Shown here piece by piece: positions 7,698 to 15,969 of a stretch of DNA of 64,000 nt (positions are counted from its first letter, which is position 1; every line of letters begins with the position of its first letter). Origin of the DNA: Xenophilus sp003671765 (GTDB lineage Bacteria; Pseudomonadota; Gammaproteobacteria; Burkholderiales; Burkholderiaceae_C); contig CP166702.1 in assembly GCA_051414805.1 (NCBI GenBank), forward strand, positions 2,542,001 to 2,606,000, written 5' to 3'. Made by a program: the position numbers and the translations under genes. The notes beneath the pieces are model-generated. The model was not told the origin of the DNA. It did no database searches and saw only the letters and a program-made list of their open reading frames with translations.

Positions 7698-8649
7698 GGC
7701 CGCGCTCCTTGCCTTCCTCGCGCCCGTCGCCAGGCTCTCCTGCCTCGGCTTTCGTGCGCCGGCGGTGCAGGACGCCGTTCACCTCCGCGCCGAAGATCAG
7801 GGTGGTGGCGCTCATGTACAGGAAGACCAGCGTGGCCACCACGCCGGCGAAGCTGCCGTACACCAGCGCCAGCTTGCCGGCGGTGGCCAGCGTCTTCGAC
7901 AGCCCGATGGCCGCGGCCACCCACAGCGCCGCGCCCAGCAGGGCGCCGGGCAACACGGTGCTCAGGTACTGCCGGCGGTCGGGCAGCCAGCCGTAGAGCA
8001 GCGCATACAGCGCCACCAGCACCACGTAGGCCAGCGCATAGCGCACGCCGAAATGCAGCCACAGCACCTCGCGGCTGCGGCCGAAGTTGCGGGCGAGGAA
8101 CTCCCAGACATAGGGCATTACGATCACCGAGCTGAAGATCATCCAGGCGCCGAAGCCCACGACCACGGTGAAGAGCGTGACCTTGATGCGCGCCTTCCAG
8201 AAGGCCATCCCCCGCTCGATGCCGTAGGCGCGGTTGAGCGCCGAGCGAACCGCCTGCAGGCCCGAGGATGCGGTCCAGACGGTGGCCACCACGCCGATCG
8301 CCAGCAGCGCCTGGTTGCGCTGCGCCAGCACCTGGTCGACCACGGGCAGCAGCGCGCGCTGCACCACGCCAGGCGCGTACTCGAGCATGCGCCGTGCAAT
8401 GGAGGCCGCGTCGCCCGGGTCGCCCACGAAGGCCGCGCCCGAGGACAGGAGGATAAGCATCGGGAACATCGCCAGCACCAGTGAGAAGGCCAGGCTGCCC
8501 GCCTGGTTGGCGCTCTGGTGCAGGATGTAGTGGCGGATGGCCGATGCAAGCACCGCAACGCCCGGGATGGCGAGGGCGGCGCGGCGCGCGGCGGCGAGGA
8601 GTTGGCGCAGGCGGTTCATCGGCGAAAGGTCGATCTTCGCTCCCTGCAC
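7678..8649 (-). CDS. YihY/BrkB-family inner-membrane protein
   Basis: 323 residues from a GTG at 8649; an ATG at 8619 (MNRLRQ) is an equally good start, since no ribosome site decides. Six or so hydrophobic helices and the motifs SLAFSLVLAMFP and ALLGAALWVAAAIGLS are those of the YihY (once RNase BN)/BrkB family. These are multipass inner-membrane proteins of unsettled function; the old RNase BN assignment is obsolete. The C-terminus is charged (EAGEPGDGREEGKERG). It overlaps the ligase gene by 20 bases. Confidence 0.85.
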   Translation of the reverse strand: MQGAKIDLSPMNRLRQLLAAARRAALAIPGVAVLASAIRHYILHQSANQAGSLAFSLVLAMFPMLILLSSGAAFVGDPGDAASIARRMLEYAPGVVQRALLPVVDQVLAQRNQALLAIGVVATVWTASSGLQAVRSALNRAYGIERGMAFWKARIKVTLFTVVVGFGAWMIFSSVIVMPYVWEFLARNFGRSREVLWLHFGVRYALAYVVLVALYALLYGWLPDRRQYLSTVLPGALLGAALWVAAAIGLSKTLATAGKLALVYGSFAGVVATLVFLYMSATTLIFGAEVNGVLHRRRTKAEAGEPGDGREEGKERGHAEALA

Positions 8650-8710
8650 GAGGGAACGCCGTCGGTGCGGGCGGGCGCGTGCCGTCAGCGAAGGCCGGGC
8701 CGCGGCCTCT

Positions 8711-9523
8711 TCACACCACCTGCAGGCCCTTGAGGGCGGGGTCGCCGGGCGGCGTGGCGATCTTCATGTCCTTGAGCGTCTTGACCAGGAGCCGCGCGAC
8801 CATGAGGTTGCGCTGGCGCTTGCTGTCGGCCGGGATCACGTACCAGGGTGCATGCGCGGTCGAGGTGGCAGCCAGCGCCTTGCCGTAGGCGCGCTGGTAG
8901 TCGTCCCACTTCTCGCGCACGGCCAGGTCGCCCATGCTGAACTTCCACTGCTTGCCCGGCGTGTCGATGCGGGCCTGCAGGCGCCCGCGCTGCTCGTTCT
9001 TGCTGATGTGCAGCATGCACTTGACCAGGGTGGTGCCGGTCTCGGCCAGCAGGCGCTCGAAGTCGTTGATCTGCGCGTAGCGCCGCTGCGTCTCGGCCTT
9101 GTCGATCCAGCCTTCGACCACCGGCACCAGCACGTCCTCGTAGTGGCTGCGGTTCCACACCGCGATCTCTCCGGCGCGCGGCACGACGGCATGGCAGCGC
9201 CAGAGGAAGTCGCGCGCCTTCTCCTCCTCGGTCGGCGCCTTGAAGGCGGCCACGCGCACGCCCAGCGGCGAAGTGCGCGAGAACACCCAGCGGATGGTGC
9301 CGTCCTTGCCGCTGGTGTCCATGCCTTGCAGCACCAGCAGCAGCTTGCGGCGGCCCTCGGCGTGCAGCAGGTTCTGCAGCTCGTCCAGTTCCTCGGCCAG
9401 GGCATCGAGGCGCACCCGTTCGGTGGCTTCGTCGTCGAGCTGGAAGGGCGTGTCGCCGGGGTCGATGCGGGAGAGCTTGAAACGGCCGTCGGTGCCGACG
9501 CGGTAGTGCTTGAGGCTGCTCAT
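8711..9523 (-). CDS. ppk2: Polyphosphate kinase 2 family protein
   Basis: 270 residues, a single-domain PPK2. Walker A GMDTSGKDG lies at about 67-75, the Walker B region IAVWNRSHYED at about 140-150, and the lid residues IDTPGKQWKF at about 190. PPK2 enzymes use polyphosphate to phosphorylate nucleoside mono- or diphosphates (or the reverse) in the cytoplasm; class and preferred nucleotide cannot be read from sequence alone. Stand-alone leftward gene. The spacer behind its start (9524-9644) holds one copy of a dispersed repeat. Confidence 0.9.
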   Translation of the reverse strand: MSSLKHYRVGTDGRFKLSRIDPGDTPFQLDDEATERVRLDALAEELDELQNLLHAEGRRKLLLVLQGMDTSGKDGTIRWVFSRTSPLGVRVAAFKAPTEEEKARDFLWRCHAVVPRAGEIAVWNRSHYEDVLVPVVEGWIDKAETQRRYAQINDFERLLAETGTTLVKCMLHISKNEQRGRLQARIDTPGKQWKFSMGDLAVREKWDDYQRAYGKALAATSTAHAPWYVIPADSKRQRNLMVARLLVKTLKDMKIATPPGDPALKGLQVV

Positions 9524-9570
9524 GGCGATGGGCGGATGTGCAAAGCCGCCAGCCTACCCGATCCCCTGCG

Positions 9571-9637
9571 GCTTCAAGCCAGAAGGGGCTGCAGCGCCCT
9601 AGCGGCGGGCGCGAAGCGCTATGAAAACCGTAGCATC
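9571..9637. repeat. Dispersed GCTGCAGCGCCC...GTAGC element, copy A
   Basis: About 65 bases: a run around CAAGCCAGAAGGGG, then GCTGCAGCGCCC, a GC-rich inverted centre, then CGCTATGAAAACCGTAGC. It matches the other copies near 15.8, 24.1, 34.0, 39.9, 42.8, 46.7 and 60.0 kb. Here it fills the spacer between the Hsp15-like gene and ppk2. Confidence 0.7.
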
Positions 9638-9644
9638 CGCCGTG

Positions 9645-10082
9645 TCAGCGCGTGTTGCCGTCCGGGGCGTCGTCCACGCTGGCGCTCCAGCGGTCGCCCC
9701 AGCCGTGCTGGCGCGCCGTGTCGAGGTGCCGCCGTTCGCGCTTGGTGGGGCGGCCCTGCTCGATGCTCAGCGCCGGCTCGCGCGAGACGCGTCGCGCTTC
9801 GCGCGCCGCAGCCTGGGCGGCGAGGCTCTCCGGCGTCTCTTCGTAGAGCTGCTGGGCCACGGGCGCCGGGCCGCGCTGCAGGCTCAGGCCCAGCACGCGC
9901 ACCGTGCGCGTCACGGCCCCCTGCCGCAGCGCCACCGTGTCGCCGGGTTTGATCTCGCGGGCCGGCTTGGCGGCGTCGCCGTTGACCTGCACCCGGTTCT
10001 TGCCGATCTCGTCGACGGCCAGCGATCGGGTCTTGTAGAAGCGGGCGGCCCAGAGCCACTTGTCGATGCGCATGCGCTCCAT
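9645..10082 (-). CDS. hslR: S4-domain RNA-binding protein, Hsp15-like
   Basis: 145 residues; the core may begin at the second Met (10073, MRIDKWLW). The N-terminal S4 fold (about 4-65: RIDKWLWAARFYKTRSLA, then NGDAAKPAREIKPGDTV) matches HslR/Hsp15. The C-terminus is basic with PTKRERRHLD, also typical. In E. coli, Hsp15 binds free 50S subunits that still carry a nascent chain and helps recycle them after heat shock. The gene is leftward and stand-alone. A short spacer separates it from tctE, and no promoter element stands out. Confidence 0.85.
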   Translation of the reverse strand: MERMRIDKWLWAARFYKTRSLAVDEIGKNRVQVNGDAAKPAREIKPGDTVALRQGAVTRTVRVLGLSLQRGPAPVAQQLYEETPESLAAQAAAREARRVSREPALSIEQGRPTKRERRHLDTARQHGWGDRWSASVDDAPDGNTR

Positions 10083-10166
10083 GAATTCGAAATCTGCAGC
10101 GAAACGAAAAAAACCGTTGAAGGCGGAAAGGGTGCGTCGGCGTAGGTGGGGGCGTCTGCGTCCGGC

Positions 10167-11588
10167 TCAAGGCATGGCCGGGTGGGGTGGCGTCGCCAGC
10201 GGAAGCCGCACCACCGCATCCAGCCCGAGCACGCGGGCGTCGGGTCCGAGGCGATTGTCCAGTGCGATCTCGCCGCCCAGCGTCTGCACGATCTCGCGGC
10301 AGATGGCGAGCCCCAGGCCGGAGCCCTTCGCCACGTCGCCCGCGGCGAAGGGCGCGAACAGGCGCTGGCGCAGCTCGGCGGAGATGCCCGGCCCCGCATC
10401 GCGCACCCGCAGGACGGCGCTGGCGGCTTCGGCCGCGACATGGACCGACAGCGGGCTGCCCACGGGACTGTGCTTGATCGCGTTGTGCAGCAGGTTGCGG
10501 CTGAGCTCCAGCAGCATCCACCGGTGGGCGTCGACCCGCGCCGGCAACACGTCGAGTTCGAAGTCGAGCGATCGGTCGGCGATCAGCGGCGACAGGTCCA
10601 GCGCCACCTGCCGCACCATCTCGCCCAGGTCCAGCGGTTCCGACTCGGGCTGCTGGCGCAACTGCTCGATCTTGGCCAGCGACAGCATCTGGTTGGCCAG
10701 GGCCGTGGCGCGCTCGACGGTCGCGCGGATCTCGGCGAAGGCCTGCGCGGGCGGCACGTCGCCGCGCTGGGCCGACTGGACCTGTGCCTTGAGCACCGCC
10801 AGCGGCGTGCGCAGCTGGTGCGCCGCGTCGCGCACGAAGCGCTTCTGGTGTTCCAGGAGGTGCTGCAGCCGCCCCATCACGCCGGTCATCGCGTCGACCA
10901 GCGGCAGCAGCTCGCGCGGGGCATGCGGCGCATCGATCGGCGACAGGTCGTCGGCCGCGCGGGCCTCGATCGACTCGCCCAGCGCGCGCACCGGCCGGGT
11001 GGCACGCTGGACCACGGCCACGGTGACCGCCGCCACCACCGCCAGCAGCAGCAGCTGGCGCCACAGCATGTCGACCAGCAGGCGGCGCGCCAGGGTCTCG
11101 CGCAGTTCCAGCGTCTCGGCCACCTGCACGACGGCGGTGCCGCGGCCGCGTGCGCTGGCCACCGGCTGCAGCAACACCGCCACGCGCACCGGCTGCTCGT
11201 TGAAGTGGTCGTCGTAGAAATCGACCAGCGCGGCATAGGGCGGGCGCATGGGCAGCGTGCCGCGCCACACCGGCAGCTGCGCGAAGCCCGACACCAGTTC
11301 GCCGGCCTGGTTGGAGACGCGGTAGTAGAGGCGGCTCTTGTTGTCGGCCTCGAAGGCCTCCAGCGCCGAATAGGGCACCGTGGCGCGGATGGAGGCGGTC
11401 TCGTCGTAGCCCTCGACGTCGAGCTGCTCGCCGATGGTCTTGGCCGAGGCGAGCAGCGTGCGGTCGTAGGCGGTGGTGGCGGCGGCCAGCGCCTGCCGGT
11501 ACACGCTCACGCTGTTGATGACGATGAAGAGCGCGACCGGGGCCAGCAGGCCCAGCAGCAGCCGGAAGCGCAGCGAGGTGCGTCGCAT
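10167..11588 (-). CDS. tctE: Sensor histidine kinase of the TctE type
   Basis: 473 residues. TM1 at about 10-28, a periplasmic sensor domain (about 30-175), TM2 at about 176-195, then HAMP. The dimerisation/phospho-acceptor box is DAAHQLRTPLA with His257. ATPase boxes: N (NLLHNAIKHS, about 343), G1 (DAGPGIS) and G2 (GSGLGLAI). The sensor domain matches the 2CSK_N type of TctE. It forms an operon with tctD (4-base gap) and diverges from tctCBA, so it probably senses citrate or another tricarboxylate outside the membrane and controls uptake. The ligand is inferred from context. Confidence 0.88.
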   Translation of the reverse strand: MRRTSLRFRLLLGLLAPVALFIVINSVSVYRQALAAATTAYDRTLLASAKTIGEQLDVEGYDETASIRATVPYSALEAFEADNKSRLYYRVSNQAGELVSGFAQLPVWRGTLPMRPPYAALVDFYDDHFNEQPVRVAVLLQPVASARGRGTAVVQVAETLELRETLARRLLVDMLWRQLLLLAVVAAVTVAVVQRATRPVRALGESIEARAADDLSPIDAPHAPRELLPLVDAMTGVMGRLQHLLEHQKRFVRDAAHQLRTPLAVLKAQVQSAQRGDVPPAQAFAEIRATVERATALANQMLSLAKIEQLRQQPESEPLDLGEMVRQVALDLSPLIADRSLDFELDVLPARVDAHRWMLLELSRNLLHNAIKHSPVGSPLSVHVAAEAASAVLRVRDAGPGISAELRQRLFAPFAAGDVAKGSGLGLAICREIVQTLGGEIALDNRLGPDARVLGLDAVVRLPLATPPHPAMP

Positions 11589-11592
11589 GCGC

Positions 11593-12285
11593 TCAGCCGC
11601 CGTCCGGCGCGGCCTTGAGCAGGTAGCCCAGCCCGCGGAGCGTGACCAGCGTGGTGCCGGTGCCGGCCAGCTTCTTGCGCAGCCGGTAGACCACCACCTC
11701 GATCGCCTCGTACTGCACCTCGGCCTCGCCGGGGAAGACCAGCTCGAAGAGCCGTTCCTTGCTCACGGCATGGCCGGGGCGGGCCATCAGCGCCTGCATC
11801 AGGGCGAGCTCGCGCGGCGTGAGTTCCAGCACGTCGGCGCCGCGGTAGATGGCGCCGCTGTCGGGTTCGAAGCGCAACACGCCCACCTCCAGCGGCGTGG
11901 GCACGCCCTCGTCGGCGGGTGCGTCCTGGCGCCGCCTGCGCAGCGCCCGCAGGCGTGCCTCGAGTTCGTCCAGGTCGAAGGGCTTGGGCAGGTAGTCGTC
12001 GGCGCCGGCATTCAGGCCCATCACCCGGTCGCCGACCGTGCCGCGCGCGGTCAGCAGCAGCACCGGGGTGCGCAGGCCGGCGGCGCGCGCCTGGGCCAGC
12101 ACCTGCAGGCCGTCGAGGTTCGGCAGGCTCAGGTCGAGGGCCACCACGTCGGGGTCCAGCGCGCGCCACTGGGCCAGCGCCTGGGCACCGTCGCCGCACA
12201 CGCGCACGTCGATCTGCCGGCGCCCCAGCGTGCGCTGCAGCGTGGTCTGCATGGTGGGATCGTCTTCGACGAGAAGCAGCTTCAT
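11593..12285 (-). CDS. tctD: OmpR-family response regulator, TctD
   Basis: 230 residues from the ATG at 12285 (MKLLLVEDDP). The receiver domain (about 1-115) has acidic DD at 8-9, phospho-acceptor Asp in VALDLSLPNLDG (about residue 51) and a conserved Lys in PKPFD. A winged-helix DNA-binding domain (about 130-225) ends in VVYRLRKKLAGTGTTLVTLRGLGYLL. It precedes tctE and faces tctC, whose upstream region holds an 11-base tandem repeat suitable for an OmpR-type dimer. Upstream readings to 12348 lack the family start. Confidence 0.9.
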   Translation of the reverse strand: MKLLLVEDDPTMQTTLQRTLGRRQIDVRVCGDGAQALAQWRALDPDVVALDLSLPNLDGLQVLAQARAAGLRTPVLLLTARGTVGDRVMGLNAGADDYLPKPFDLDELEARLRALRRRRQDAPADEGVPTPLEVGVLRFEPDSGAIYRGADVLELTPRELALMQALMARPGHAVSKERLFELVFPGEAEVQYEAIEVVVYRLRKKLAGTGTTLVTLRGLGYLLKAAPDGG

Positions 12286-12426
12286 GGGCAGGAGGCGGGC
12301 ACGCGGGCGCTGGCAATGTTCACCCATCCCGCGGCCGGGTGACGGCATGCGGCCCGGGCCGGCCCTCAGTGATTACCCCGAGGCGTCCGACAGCCAACTG
12401 ACAGCGGGGCGGCGCATCATAGCGGC

Positions 12427-12448
12427 GCTCAGGTTCCGCTCAGGTTCC
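12427..12448. promoter_or_regulatory. Tandem 11-base direct repeat upstream of tctC, candidate TctD site
   Basis: GCTCAGGTTCC occurs twice head to tail (12427-12437 and 12438-12448) with no mismatch, 42 bases before the tctC start in the tctD/tctC divergent region. OmpR-family regulators bind direct repeats with about one helical turn spacing. The assignment to TctD is inferred from position. Confidence 0.5.
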
Positions 12449-12490
12449 CTTCCAGCGATCCGATCCATACGACCCCTAGGAGACATCGAC

Positions 12491-13450
12491 ATGCGTCGCG
12501 ACACCTTCCTGAAATCCCTTGCCGCCCTGGCCGCCACCGGCGCGCTGCCGCTGTCGGCCCACGCCGCGGCCAACATCAAGATGATGATCCCCGCCAACCC
12601 CGGCGGCGGCTGGGACACCACGGGCCGCGCGCTGGGCAAGGCGCTGACCGACGGCAAGCTGGCCGACACGGTGACCTACGACAACAAGGGCGGCGCCGCC
12701 GGCGCGCTGGGCCTGGCGCAGTTCGTCAACGGCTCCAAGGGCGACGCCAATGCGCTGATGGTCATGGGCGCCGTGATGCTCGGCGGCATCATCACCGGCA
12801 AGCCGCCGGTGAACCTGTCGCAGGCCACGCCCATCGCGCGCCTGACCAGCGAATACAACGTCTTCGTGCTGCCCGCCAACTCGCCCTTCAAGACCATGGC
12901 CGACGTGGTCGCCCAGCTCAAGAAGGACCCGGGCAGCGTCAAGTGGGGCGGCGGCTCGCGCGGCTCCACCGAGCACATCGCCGCGGCCATGATCGCGCAG
13001 AAGGTCGGCGCCGACCCGTCGAAGATCAACTACGTGGCCTTCCGTGGGGGCGGTGAAGCCACCGCCGCCATCCTGGGCGGCAACGTCACCGTCGGCGGCA
13101 GCGGCTACAGCGAGTTCGCGCCCTACATCGCCGACGGCAAGATGAAGGCCATCGCCGTCACCTCGGCCCAGCGCCTGCCGGGCATCAATGTGCCCACGCT
13201 GAAGGAGCAGGGCATCGACGTCGAGATCGGCAACTGGCGCGGCGTCTACGGCGCCCCCGGCATCAGCGCCGAGCAGCGCAAGGCGCTCACCGACCTGGTG
13301 CTGGCCGCGCTGAAGACGCCGTCGTGGACCGAAGCCATGAAGAAGAACGACTGGACGCCCGCCGTGCTGAGCGGCCCGGCCTTCGACAAGTTCGTCGACG
13401 ACGAGTTCGCCAGCCTGCGCGCCACCATGACCAAGTCGGGCATGGTCTGA
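12491..13450 (+). CDS. tctC: Tricarboxylate-binding periplasmic protein TctC
   Basis: 319 residues. The ATG is preceded by TAGGAGA at good spacing. A signal peptide (about 1-25, ending SAHAA) leads into a TctC/Bug-family binding protein with the usual IKMMIPANPGGGWDTTGRALG opening and PTLKEQGIDVEIGNWRGVYGAPG near residue 240. It captures citrate or a related carboxylate in the periplasm for the TctBA permease. Betaproteobacteria hold many Bug proteins of varied specificity, but linkage to tctBA and tctDE makes tricarboxylate the likeliest substrate. A terminator-like hairpin follows the gene. Confidence 0.9.
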   Translation: MRRDTFLKSLAALAATGALPLSAHAAANIKMMIPANPGGGWDTTGRALGKALTDGKLADTVTYDNKGGAAGALGLAQFVNGSKGDANALMVMGAVMLGGIITGKPPVNLSQATPIARLTSEYNVFVLPANSPFKTMADVVAQLKKDPGSVKWGGGSRGSTEHIAAAMIAQKVGADPSKINYVAFRGGGEATAAILGGNVTVGGSGYSEFAPYIADGKMKAIAVTSAQRLPGINVPTLKEQGIDVEIGNWRGVYGAPGISAEQRKALTDLVLAALKTPSWTEAMKKNDWTPAVLSGPAFDKFVDDEFASLRATMTKSGMV

Positions 13451-13523
13451 GGCCGCGCGGGGACGCCACGCTTTCCATCGAGTCACGCTGTCACACGCAC
13501 CGGGCTTTCGGCCCGTGTGCCTC

Positions 13524-13558
13524 GGCACGGTGTCCCTCGCGGGTCCCGTGCCTTTTTT
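13524..13558 (+). terminator. Terminator-like hairpin between tctC and tctB
   Basis: GGCACGG ... CCGTGCC (13524-13530 with 13546-13552; the loop contains a further CCCTCGCGGG hairpin), followed directly by six T. As tctB and tctA are the only possible membrane partners of tctC, this probably acts as a partial terminator that keeps the binding protein in excess over the permease. Confidence 0.6.
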
Positions 13559-13604
13559 CGGCCTTGGCTTCGTGCCCGACGCCTTTCCTGCGGAGATTCC
13601 AACC

Positions 13605-14135
13605 ATGACAAACACGGACATTTCGTCCCCGCCCGGCGGCAACTGGCCGCAGACCCTCGTGGGTGCGGGCGTGCTGCTCACCGGCCTGGGCATGGCCTGG
13701 GGCGCCACCGGCATCTCGTCCGAAGCCGGCTACAGCGGCGTCGGCCCCAACTTCCTGCCCTGGCTGGTGTCGATCGTGCTCACGATCTGCGGCGGCTGGA
13801 TCATCTGGGAAGCGCGCACCGGGGGCTTTCGCGAGATGGACGAGGAGGCCGCGACCGCGCCGCCGTATTGGAGCGGCTTCGTCTGGGTCTCGGCCGGCCT
13901 GCTGCTCAACGCCGGGCTGATCACCACCATCGGCTTCGTGCTCAGCTGCACGCTGTGCTACGTGCTGGCGGTGCAGGGCCTGCGCCGCGCCGGCGGCCAG
14001 CCGATCGCCAACGCGCCGGCCACCTGGATCAAGGACCTGCTCGTGGGCCTGGCGATCTCGGCGCCCGTGTTCTGGGCCTTCACCAAGTTCCTGGCGATCA
14101 ACCTGCCGGGCCTGACCGCCACCGGCTGGATCTGA
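13605..14135 (+). CDS. tctB: Small permease subunit TctB
   Basis: 176 residues from the ATG at 13605, with GGAGA 6-10 bases upstream. Four hydrophobic helices (about 16-35, 47-65, 88-125 as a pair, 143-165) fit the four-helix TctB subunit, which pairs with TctA in the tripartite tricarboxylate transporter. Poorly conserved in sequence across the family; the assignment leans on size, topology and position between tctC and tctA. Confidence 0.85.
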   Translation: MTNTDISSPPGGNWPQTLVGAGVLLTGLGMAWGATGISSEAGYSGVGPNFLPWLVSIVLTICGGWIIWEARTGGFREMDEEAATAPPYWSGFVWVSAGLLLNAGLITTIGFVLSCTLCYVLAVQGLRRAGGQPIANAPATWIKDLLVGLAISAPVFWAFTKFLAINLPGLTATGWI

Positions 14136-14293
14136 CATGGCCCACCCCCAGTCTGCGCGCACTTCGTGTGCCTCCGCCAACCCCCTTCGAGGGGGGCAGC
14201 ATCTGCGGCCCGGCAAAGCCGGTTCCGCGCTGCTCCCGGCTGGCGGCGTGTGCCAAGCACATGCTGCGCTCCTGATCTTGCGAGGTTGAACTC
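14136..14293. repeat. Intergenic palindromic repeat between tctB and tctA
   Basis: Contains ACCCCCTTCGAGGGGGG (stem CCCCC-TTCGA-GGGGG) and CCCGGCAAAGCCGG, within a block I recognise as a common interspersed repeat of Acidovorax and Variovorax genomes. Only one copy is in this window, so that identity is from memory. It interrupts the operon without an obvious T-run terminator. Confidence 0.45.
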
Positions 14294-15811
14294 ATGGATA
14301 TCTTCAACGCACTTCTCCAGGGCTTCGCGCAGGCCATCACCGTCACCAACCTGCTGTGGTGCCTCGTCGGCTGCGCGCTGGGCACCGCGGTGGGCGTGCT
14401 GCCCGGCATCGGCCCGGCGGTGGCCGTCGCCATGCTGCTGCCCATCACGGGCAAGGTCGACGTTACGGCCTCGATGATCTTCTTCGCCGGCATCTACTAC
14501 GGCGCCATGTACGGCGGCTCGACCACCTCGATCCTGCTGAACACGCCGGGCGAGACGGCGTCCATGGTCACGGCCATGGAAGGCAACAAGATGGCCAAGA
14601 GCGGGCGCGCCGGCGCGGCGCTGGCCACCTCCGCCATCGGCTCCTTCGTGGCCGGCACCATCGCCACCGTCATCGTCACGCTGTTCGCGCCCTACGTTGC
14701 CGACTATGCCGTGAAGCTGGCGGCGCCCGAGTATTTCCTGCTCATGGTGCTGGCCTTCACCACCGTGAGCGCGGTGCTGGGCAAGAGCACGCTGCGCGGC
14801 ATGACGGCGCTGTTCATCGGCCTGGCCGTGGGCTGCGTGGGCATGGACCAGATCTCGGGCCAGGGCCGCTACGTGGGCGGCGTGCCCGAGCTGCTCGACG
14901 GCATCGAGATCGTGCTCGTCGCCGTCGGCCTGTTCGCGGTGGCCGAGGTGCTGTACGCCGTGCTGTACGAAGGCCGGGTGCAGGAGAGCCAGAACAGGAT
15001 GAGCCGCGTCCACATGAGCGCGCGCGACTGGAAGCGCTCGATCCCCGCCTGGCTGCGCGGCACCGCCATCGGCACGCCCTTCGGCTGCATTCCCGCGGGC
15101 GGCACCGAGATCCCGACCTTCCTGAGCTATGCCACCGAGAAGAAGCTGACCAAGGACCCGGCCGACCGCGCCGAGTTCGGCACCACCGGCGCCATCGAGG
15201 GCGTGGCCGGCCCCGAGGCGGCCAACAACGCCACCGTGACCGCCGCGCTGATCCCGCTGCTCACGCTGGGCATCCCGACCAGCAACACCACCGCCATCCT
15301 GCTGGGCGCCTTCCAGAACTACGGCATCCAGCCCGGGCCGCAGCTGTTCACCACCAGCGCGGCGCTGGTGTGGGCGCTGATCGCCTCGCTGTACATCGGC
15401 AACGTGATGCTGCTGGTGCTCAACCTGCCGATGGTGGGCCTGTGGGTCAAGCTGCTGAAGATCCCCAAGCCGCAGCTCTATGCCGGCATCCTGATCTTCG
15501 CGACCGTGGGTGCCTACGGCATGCGGCAGAGCGCCTTCGACCTCTTCCTGCTCTACGCCATCGGCGTGCTGGGCGTGGTCATGCGGCGCTTCGACTTTCC
15601 GACCGCGCCCGTGGTGGTGGGCATGATCCTCGGCCCGCTCGCCGAAGCCAACCTGCGCAATGCGCTGTCGATCGGCGAGGGCAGCCCGATGGTCTTCCTG
15701 CAGCGGCCGATGTCGATCACGCTGATCGTGATCGTGCTGGCCGTGCTGATCCTGCCGCGCGTGGCCAAGCGCATGTCGGAACGCAAGCGCCGGCTCGAGG
15801 CGGCGGCCTGA
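14294..15811 (+). CDS. tctA: Large permease subunit TctA
   Basis: 505 residues, about 11-12 hydrophobic helices. The two TctA signature stretches are visible: GTAVGVLPGIGPAVAVAMLLP near residue 34-54, and GTPFGCIPAGGTEIPTFLSYATEK near residue 260-283. It is the main transport channel of the tripartite tricarboxylate transporter, driven by an ion gradient rather than ATP. A weak GAGG lies upstream of the ATG. Last gene of the tctCBA unit. Confidence 0.93.
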   Translation: MDIFNALLQGFAQAITVTNLLWCLVGCALGTAVGVLPGIGPAVAVAMLLPITGKVDVTASMIFFAGIYYGAMYGGSTTSILLNTPGETASMVTAMEGNKMAKSGRAGAALATSAIGSFVAGTIATVIVTLFAPYVADYAVKLAAPEYFLLMVLAFTTVSAVLGKSTLRGMTALFIGLAVGCVGMDQISGQGRYVGGVPELLDGIEIVLVAVGLFAVAEVLYAVLYEGRVQESQNRMSRVHMSARDWKRSIPAWLRGTAIGTPFGCIPAGGTEIPTFLSYATEKKLTKDPADRAEFGTTGAIEGVAGPEAANNATVTAALIPLLTLGIPTSNTTAILLGAFQNYGIQPGPQLFTTSAALVWALIASLYIGNVMLLVLNLPMVGLWVKLLKIPKPQLYAGILIFATVGAYGMRQSAFDLFLLYAIGVLGVVMRRFDFPTAPVVVGMILGPLAEANLRNALSIGEGSPMVFLQRPMSITLIVIVLAVLILPRVAKRMSERKRRLEAAA

Positions 15812-15828
15812 TCGCCCAAGCGCATTCT

Positions 15829-15892
15829 TCCAGACGAAAAGTGCCTCCAGCGCCCGCGGGACGGGCGGGAGGCGCTTCTTTTTTGATAGCAT
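15829..15892. repeat. Dispersed GCGCCCGC repeat, copy B
   Basis: TTCCAGACGAAAAGTGCC, then CCAGCGCCCGCGGGACGGGCGGGAGGCGC-type inverted sequence, a T-run and TTTGATAGCA. Same family as the copies at 24.1 and 34.0 kb. It lies right after tctA, where its GC stem and T-run could also act as terminator. 15812-15969 holds no gene. Confidence 0.7.
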
Positions 15893-15969
15893 CCCCTTTG
15901 GCCGACCGGGCGCTGGCTGGCGCCCGAGCGGCGAAGGCTCTGCAGGCGGGCGGGCTTCTTGCTGCACCC

